Source of the DNA: Saccoglossus kowalevskii
Lineage: Eukaryota > Hemichordata > Enteropneusta > Harrimaniidae
Direction: 5' to 3'
DNA length: 17,209 bases
Assembly: GCF_000003605.2 (NCBI RefSeq)
Contig: NW_003151754.1
Span: 157,061 to 174,269, forward strand
The position numbers and the translations under genes are program-made. Shown here one piece after another: positions 1 through 7,900 of this stretch (positions are counted from its first letter, which is position 1; every line of letters starts with the position of its first letter). The notes under the pieces were generated by a model, which saw only the letters and a program-made list of their open reading frames with translations, did not search any database and was not told the origin of the DNA.

Positions 1-333
1 TTGCAATGATACAGAAATGTCCTTGTTTGCTCTTCTCTACACTGTAGGAGGTTAGCTTTAACCAATCTCTCGTATAGCTGTGTAAACTTCACATCTCCCT
101 GGACGACGTCAATTGCGTACCAGTCTACAACAATCCCTCAGTTTTTCCTCTGAACTTTTATACTCACGTATCCCCGGCAACGCAATACGCATGTGCAGAA
201 GATCATTTACGACAAAATTGGCACGTTTTTACATAGTCCAAAAAAAGTTTTACGACAAGCCGGCGCTTTGCGACAATATGAGTGCGGCAAGTTCCGGACA
301 GAAAACCGATCTGTGGAGACTCGTCGTCGGAGA

Positions 334-353
334 TTTTTTTTTTTTTTTTTTTT
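334..353. repeat. (T)20 homopolymer
   Basis: Twenty consecutive T follow GGAGA at 329-333. Such a run can be the poly(A) tail of a retroposed sequence on the - strand, whose body would then lie to the right, but I found no matching target-site duplication and no recognisable SINE body. It may be a simple homopolymer. Confidence 0.8.
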
Positions 354-1625
354 GAGAACAGGCGAAAACTAATGCGCGCGTGGATGTCATCCATAAAATT
401 AAGTCGGTGTGGCCTAATGTAAACACGTATGTGACAAAAAAATAAATGGTAGAAAAAAAAGTACGATATTTGAAGCACCCCACGGGTCTTATGTAATTGC
501 GTGCTCTCCAAACAATCGCGGAATGGAACAGTACACGTAAATTTTATTAAAGATTTTGTTTTATTTTAAGCATAACGCATACAATTATTTTTTTAATTTG
601 ACTGTTTTATATTTATTTCGAAACAACGTATTATACTAACAGCCGAAGATGCACACTTTCGTCACTACATCCAAAACAACTTCTTTTGTTTGTTAGAAAG
701 ATATAATAAATACATTATATGAAGATATGAATAGGTGTTAAAGTTGTTTGAAACATATATAAATATATAAACAAGAATTACATGTCTGCCAAAATAAAAT
801 TGTACGGTTACCAGAATTTCCGCTGTAGCATTTATAGCCGTTAGTATTTTAAATTTCCGCCCAGTAACAATCTATTGTAAATGGATTAATTATTCACGGG
901 GTTTTATTATAACACTACTTCAATTTTTTTTTTCTCTGATAAGAAAACTATGTGAACATGTAAAATGAAAAAATAGAATTCACTGTTTCATTGGCAGATT
1001 CGTGAACTTAAAACGCAGTTAATTTGCTCAGAATACTAAAATACCTGGTAGTTACATTTAATGCTAGTAAAATAAAAAGGTTTACAATACTTTTGGATAC
1101 ACATAGAATGATGTACCTTTCACAAAATAAAGAATTTTTGTTTTCATATTTTTCTCCAAATTTTGATCAAACCTATAGCTATTAGAAAACTGTGTCCATT
1201 TAGCTCGAAATTATCCAAAAACTGATAGAAAAATTCACAAAACAATACTACATGTTCCACCAAAATTTTAGTGGAAATAAATATGGCACCCAAACGGACG
1301 ATTCAGTTTGAGGTTGAAAACAGCATATGAATTAGGTAATTTACATAAATTAGCATATAACTATTTAAGTCGTATTCAAAATCAAAAGGACTGTAATTAA
1401 ACTTGAATGAGCTTGAGAATTTAGTTAGACACCTTGGGTATAATAATTCTGCTGGTGTTGGGACTTTTAAACATATCGCAAAAATTACAGATTAGTTGAA
1501 TTAGCTAAAATAACATGCTAACTAAAAAGACATGATTTACAGTATATCAAAGGACAAGGTACAGAATAGAGTCATTTATCATTTCGCTTGCTGATATATT
1601 TAATATCGTAATATGACTTTATCAT

Positions 1626-1638
1626 TGAACTTTGAACG
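1626..1638 (-). promoter_or_regulatory. DR1-like nuclear receptor site upstream of the ENPP start codon
   Basis: Read on the - strand the sequence is CGTTCAAAGTTCA, two RGKTCA-like half-sites separated by one A, with the CAAAG core typical of HNF4-type DR1 sites. It lies 85 bases before the ATG at 1723. HNF4 is known to drive gut and liver genes in animals, and vertebrate ENPP7 is an intestinal enzyme, so the placement is suggestive. A single site in AT-rich DNA can easily occur by chance. Confidence 0.25.
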
Positions 1639-1722
1639 ATAACGGTCTGACCTGTTAGAATGATATTTTAGTAAATGTTATCGTTAAACAAATCACAATA
1701 ACTTAGATGTCATCAAATCAAA

Positions 1723-1957
1723 ATGGCGCATATTCGTATTTCTGTTCTTTTCGCTATTATTCTGGCCTTGGTATTTACGGCGTTAGCTACGAAGAGTAAG
1801 GTCTTACTCGTTTCCTTTGACGGTTTTCGGTACGATTATCTTGATGATGTCGACACGCCAAACTTCGATGCCATGAAAAACGAGGGCGTCAAGGCGGAGT
1901 ATGTTACTCCAGTGTTTGTGACTCTGACTCTGCCGTCACACTTCACCATAGTAACAG
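1723..1957 (+). CDS. ENPP7-like exon 1 (residues 1-78 plus first base of codon 79)
   Basis: This exon encodes the signal peptide, the first metal ligand D33 within VSFDGFRYDY, and the nucleophile T69 within TLTLPSHFTIVTG. It ends at G1957 because the family continues VTG-L-x-(A/E)-(E/S)-(N/S)-HG, which is found exactly at 4405. The following bases are GCAAGT, so the donor is GC rather than GT. Reading on past the donor gives only GKY and a stop, so a stand-alone 81-residue product would lack most of the catalytic domain. Confidence 0.9.
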
Positions 1958-4900
1958 GCAAGTACTGAGAGATTACGAGACGCGGCGGCCGAGTCGTATT
2001 ATGACTGGGTGAAGTTTGTTATTTAAAAACATTTACATTTCGCTTCGTCTCGTTTCAAATTATGCGTGTTCAGTTATTGAAACCCAAGCACTGCATCAGC
2101 TCCGTTGACTTCAGCTGAGCTTGTCACATGTGCACCATCGTACGTTACAGGTAAGGCGTATCTATACGTATTTATAAATAAGTCGCGAGTTACAAGCATT
2201 TGGTATTGTTATGTATTTAGTTTTGACATGTGGGCTAACAGTAAAGAAATATAATTAAGCCGTATTTTTAACGTGCGAGCTAAAATTAAATGCATACAAA
2301 CAAATACGCCATGTTTGTAACGCACGAGTTATTAGAAATACATATAAATATGCTCACTTTTTAATGTACGAGTTAAAATTAAATATGTTAATACTTTTAA
2401 TATAAATAACTGAAAGAACTAAACCGATAAGATGTAAAACATGTCTGTAGCCGAAACCTCCGTGGCTGAAACTTCCGTTCACCGAGCTTACCTTGTACGA
2501 GTACAACAGATTGTCTACCGTCCGTCGTCCGTCGTCTGGTGTCTTCTTTCACTGTTATATTGTTGATGTGTCTATGTGTATCTTAATGGGAGGACCTCGT
2601 CGTTTATTTAAATATTACTGTTCTTGGCGAAGAGTTTTGTGATTTTTTGTCAAAAATGTTATTTTGTGTTTCGGAAAATGCTTAAAGCGGGAGGGTCGTC
2701 ACCTGAGCGATGACAAATAACACATGCTAGAATCGCAAAGGCTCATGGGTAGGCGCTTTTTGTAAACAATGACACGCTATGGCCATCTGACGCATGCGCA
2801 GGTGATGACTCCCCCGCTTTAACAATACAGATGGTATTGACATGGCGACGTGTAAAAACGCGACCACATTCAAATTTATTAAGTCATACAAATATTTATT
2901 TTTTATGATGACATTATTGTCTAATAGGAGTAATCATTGTGATATTGTCGGGAATAATTTGTCTCCTTTGAGCCAGACAAGCGAAATCTGATGATCACCG
3001 TGACGGTAAAATACTATTGCTCCAGTAATTCACATACAAATATAGTTCGGCAGGTATGGCATGAGTTGACATGTGTCTGTGTTAGTGAGCCGGGTGTTTA
3101 AACTTATCACCACCACTAACTTGTAGCCGTCCGCAAAGTAGTACTTTATTTCAGCTGTCACTGGAAACATGAAATTTCTACAATAATTTGTCAGTCCTAG
3201 TATTTAACGAACAAATGTCAAAAATCACACTTTTCATAATTTTTTACACTCAGCTTATTTGAATTGTCGCGATTTTTATATTTATACGCGGTTATACAGT
3301 GGCCCATCATAGCCTAAAAGAGATAGGAGTTGCGCCCGCAGCCGACCATCAAACCAATTCGCAAGTCGTTGATTGAGGGCGCGTTACTCACACGACGATA
3401 TTAGACTTGGCACATGTGCGAGACCCTTCGTTACACCTCATCTTGATGATTCATATTTACTTTTTTCATATCACATTATTTCGTTACAGGCATTTTTAGA
3501 GAGAAAAGTCATTCTGTGTATGACGTCATGATCTCGTCATTAGTTTGACCTGCAACTGAATTTCATACTTTCTGTTTTATTTTTACCGAACCTGTTTTAT
3601 GAATGTCTGTGGGTCCGCAAGAATCACTAATGTAAGGAAAATATTAAACTTCGGTCTGACCTTCCCGTCACTTCCTGCTGAAACACCACAGTTTTTCGCG
3701 AAGTCGTGCGTTATCGCGCGACTTCGTGGACATTTTCTTATCTTCCCCAGTTGTTTATAAGATTAAAACGTTATCGCAAAAGTAAACCCAAGACATAGGT
3801 TAGATAAAAAAAATACTCGCCTTGCCAGTATGTTTATTAGTGGTCTGAGTATAAACTGAGTTGAAAAAAAAGTTGAAAGTTTGTGAACTTTGAAAAACGA
3901 TCAAGGCGGGTATATGTATATAATCCCAAGGTAGCTGAGTGTTAAGGGCGGTAGTCGTCGCGCCACGCATGCGCGAGATATAGGGGTCCATATAAACAAA
4001 GTTGGCGACTTTGACTGTTGCGCAGATCAACGAGTACAAACTGAAACGTTATCGAAGGAGTCACCGATGGTAATTAGTGCAAGTCACGCTCAGGTAAAAC
4101 CTCATAGTTGTGATTATCAATGTTTATCAACACAAATGTCGCACATGCGCAGCACGACGACTGCCGCAATTTAAGCATATATGCAAGGCAGTATTTGATA
4201 CGTCGAAAACACGGTCACAAACCAACTTTCTGATTGGTCTGACTGTTAGCTGTTAGGGTTGGGTAAGGATGGGGCACTATTTTGTAAGTAGCTTCGCACC
4301 GACTCGGAAAACGGCGTTTCACACCCTACATGTACTAACTTTCAGACCTAATTTGTCGGAAGCAATCTTACGACTTTAGTGACGTGAATGTATGTATCCG
4401 ATAGGTCTGTGGGCAGAGAGTCACGGAGTAATCCACAATATCATGTACGACCCGATTTACAACGAAACGCTGACTTCGGAAACCAGGAACGAATCGAAAT
4501 GGTGGGACATGGGTGCAGAGCCCATATGGCAGACAGCAAGGTTTCAAAACAAAACTAGTGGGAGTTATTTTTATTACGGCGGAGACGTTGAAATTAAGGT
4601 AAGTGCGCCCCTTTTGCAACATTGTTTATAAGGACTGCGAGTGCCCTCTGTCGACGTTTATTGCACATCTTATGGTAACCAGTTTCTTACTTGCTCGTTC
4701 TAGTCCACCCATTTTTAAAAAATCACATGACAATATGTACTGTAAAAATAACTGACCATTTATAATATATGCAAGCCCATTTATACCCCCTCCCAATCAC
4801 CAAGATTTAAAGAGGGAAATCACCAATCACCAGGAATTCCAATTACCTATTCACCAATCACCAGGAATTTCAATTACCTATTCACCAATCACCAGGAATT

Positions 4901-7900
4901 CCAATTACCTATTCACCAATCACCAGGAATTCCAATTACATATTCACCAATCACCAGGAATTCCAATTACCTATTCACCAATCACCAGGAATTCCAATTA
5001 CATATTCACCAATCACCAGGAATTACAATTACATATTCACCAATGACCAGGAATTCCAATTACCTATTCACCAATCACCAGGGATTGTTGTTGAATATAA
5101 AAGCATTTATTGAAGATATTTGACATTAACTTGTCAGACCTAGTAGTTAGACATACATTTCTTAACTGATCTTTCTATCTATCTATCTATCTCCTATGTT
5201 TCTAAACTGCTGTTTTCATCATTACTGTAGTCGTCCCTTTGTGCAACAGTTTCCCCAGTTGCTTTCTGTTCAAGGGCCAACCTGCTGCCAACCTGCTTCT
5301 CTTTTTTCAGAAATTCGTGAAATGTCACTTTTTTCGTGTTATCTACTTCCTCAGTTTCTGAACCACTGTTTTCATCACTACTATATTCTATTCTCTGCTC
5401 ATCATTTTTCTCAGATGTGTCCTTCTCAATAGCTGACCCGTCTGACAAATCAGGTCTCCCTCTATGCACTGTTTCACCAATTCGATTCAGTGACAATGTA
5501 CCTGCCTTTACTTAGTGTTTACTTGTCAGATTGATCTTTGTCTAACAACTTTCCCATTGTCAACAGCCGAATTTCTCATTTTCTCTTGATCCTATTTTCT
5601 CATGCATACAACTGGTAATGGTTGGAGCTTTGGAATGTCTCAAAATAAAACTTGGTTTGTGGCTGGTGGATAAAACGATGAGCGATTGGTGAAGTAATAG
5701 ACTGACCAATTACATGATCTTTTCAAACTTTCTTTAATCGTGTTCTCAAATGATCTGGCATACTGATACAAAATAAACAACTAAATTAAGTAAAGATGAC
5801 GAAAAATAGTTTGTCAAATAAATATAATATTAAAGAAAGCTTAGAAAGAACTCTCGTGTGCTGAGTAATGGAGACACATTACAAATTAATTCAAAATTAC
5901 TTGTACTTAAGATATTGATGGAAAAGCTTAAAACTAATTATGCAAATCAGATAATTAATATGAACAGATTTGGGTGTAAAACTAATAAGGTCTGTGCAAT
6001 GTAACAGACCATCCATGTAACAAGTGTCATTTAAATGAGATTAGAACCCCAACAAATATACTATATTATGCTAATCAGGGAATTAATATCAACCGATTTT
6101 AACCTAAAACTAATCAGGTTTGTACATTGCACATATAGCCAAATAATGACTTTAACGCGTGATCTAGAAATGAATAGAAATCAGTAAATATGAGGGGAAG
6201 GGGGTTCATAGGTATGAAAATAATTTGCACATTAAAAATTGTTCTCAAATGAATAATTCAAAATTAATTCTAATAATATACATCCCTGTAGAACAGGAGA
6301 AAACGCTTTGACATTTTTTCCTTATCTACTATACATTATTAAAAGTGGTGAACCCTTTAATATTCCATTGGAAAACTATGACGAAATAAGGAATCGATAA
6401 ACAATAGGAAAATTCAGAAGAAAACTATAATTTATCATGTAATAAAGCGTGTTAGCATTAAAAGACGTACATGAAACCTTAAGTATTTCCTAGACACACC
6501 AGCAAACCACAGGCGCTCGGAACGTTTCTTTGATAATAAAAAATTACCTAAAATAGGGTCGGCATAGTTAGTCAGTCGCCGATACATTCGCCCACCACTC
6601 ATATAATAACAAGGACGGCGCCAGCGAAATTCGAAAGCCAACTGTTTAGTCAAAACCCAAGCAGTTAGCCAATTCGCTAGCGAATTTGCAAATTGGCTGC
6701 CCAATACTTCTGAGACTTGCTGATTGGTAAAAGATCACCATGCACTTCAAAGAATTGACCAATGGGAATAACTCTCTCATACTAAAAGTACACGAGTGTA
6801 TAAAAAAAAAAAAAAACCCTCAGGTGTACCGATTTTAAACTATTGGTGGCGCAATTCAGCGTACAATACAGAGAACGGGAAATAAAGTCAAAGAACGCGT
6901 AACGCGAAATTAAAAGTTGCGAGAACGTATCACCGGGAATTCATTACACCCAATAACGTAGAACGAGAAATTAGCTGAGAACGCGAATCACCATGAATTA
7001 AAAATCCCGAGAACGGATCACCAGGAATTAAAAAGCCCTCATAACGGATAACGAAAAAAGTATAAAGGGGCCTGTATATGGAGCATAGACAACCGTGGAC
7101 TATGATATAATGCTCACTGGACGGGGTCACATCAATGTACACAACAGATTAAAGCTGAAGCGAACTGTAAATTATTTAGCTGAACTTTAAAAAATCGTGC
7201 AGTGAATATACAAACATTACTAACACACCTTTGCGCTTTGGTAAATCTTTCATACGTCAGAACTTTACAAAACAAATTGCATCGGCCGGGAATCGAACCC
7301 GGGCCTCCCGCGTGGCAGGCGAGAATTCTACCACTGAACCACCGATGCTATATAATCGCCCATCGATAAAGAATGTTTTTATATTCTCTGAGATGATAAC
7401 ATTCAGATAGTTCAAGTAACACTCAGCTGGGTTGTTTTCTCATGTCACCACAAAGATAGTCCCACCTTCGTCAGAACACGCGATTTCATAATTTTAATGG
7501 TTCATACACGTAATATAACTATTTATGTTGACTGTGTGTATGTCCAGAAAATGAAAATGATCCGACTATTAAACAGCAACGCAGCTAGTATTTGTTTAGT
7601 TATATTATCGCCGTTCACTAGTTTAGAGTATGGTAACATCTCTCAAAAACATAATCTTCAATGATGAGGATTACAGATCAAATGATATTGATGGTTTGAA
7701 CGGCCTTCGTATCACCCAGTCGTCATTGAAGCGCCTCGTCATTAAGGGTGTCATTTATACAAAATTTGGTTATAAATGACATAATTCGTGTTTGTTACAA
7801 TGATGCAGTTCCATGGTAACATAAAATAGAATTTTTTTTTTGTGTTACTGTATCGTATTTTGAGAACTTATGGTGAGATATCGTTAACACAATGTGTTTT

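Larger units (their letters stand above)
1..1722. other. AT-rich 5' flank of the ENPP gene, no gene recognised
   Basis: I see no exon, RNA gene or convincing protein in this stretch. It is AT-rich with many homopolymer runs, and its short open frames on either strand are low-complexity (Phe/Lys/Tyr-rich). The last 150 bases before the start codon at 1723 presumably include the core promoter and 5' UTR of the ENPP gene, but I cannot place a transcription start. A direct-repeat nuclear-receptor-like site is listed separately at 1626-1638. Confidence 0.6.
1958..4404 (+). other. ENPP7-like intron 1, GC-AG type, 2447 nt
   Basis: The intron runs from GCAAGT at 1958 to ATAG at 4404. CAG/GCAAGT is the standard sequence context of the rare GC-AG donor class, and no GT donor nearby restores the family reading VTG-LWAESHG. 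Apart from the two TTAA elements and repeats listed separately, I see no exon or RNA gene inside. Confidence 0.8.

Noticed and set aside
203-511. A - strand open frame of about 100 codons in the 5' flank
   Set aside because: It crosses the (T)20 run, giving a poly-Lys stretch, and has low-complexity Phe/Tyr-rich sequence with no recognisable domain.
1723-1968. An 81-residue secreted peptide as a separate gene
   Set aside because: It is exon 1 of the ENPP gene cut at the donor; the extra residues come from the GCAAGTACTGA at the intron start.
4392-4404. ATG at 4392 as a start codon for a shorter protein
   Set aside because: The ATG lies in the intron before the ATAG acceptor; the first four residues have no family match, whereas joining exon 1 gives a complete catalytic domain.
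4820-5082. CRISPR-like array
   Set aside because: The 31-bp units are directly tandem with no spacers, and the genome is plainly eukaryotic.
6435-6704. An 89-codon - strand open frame over the CCAAT cluster
   Set aside because: No recognisable motif and no splice or promoter support; its end depends on the palindromic DNA.
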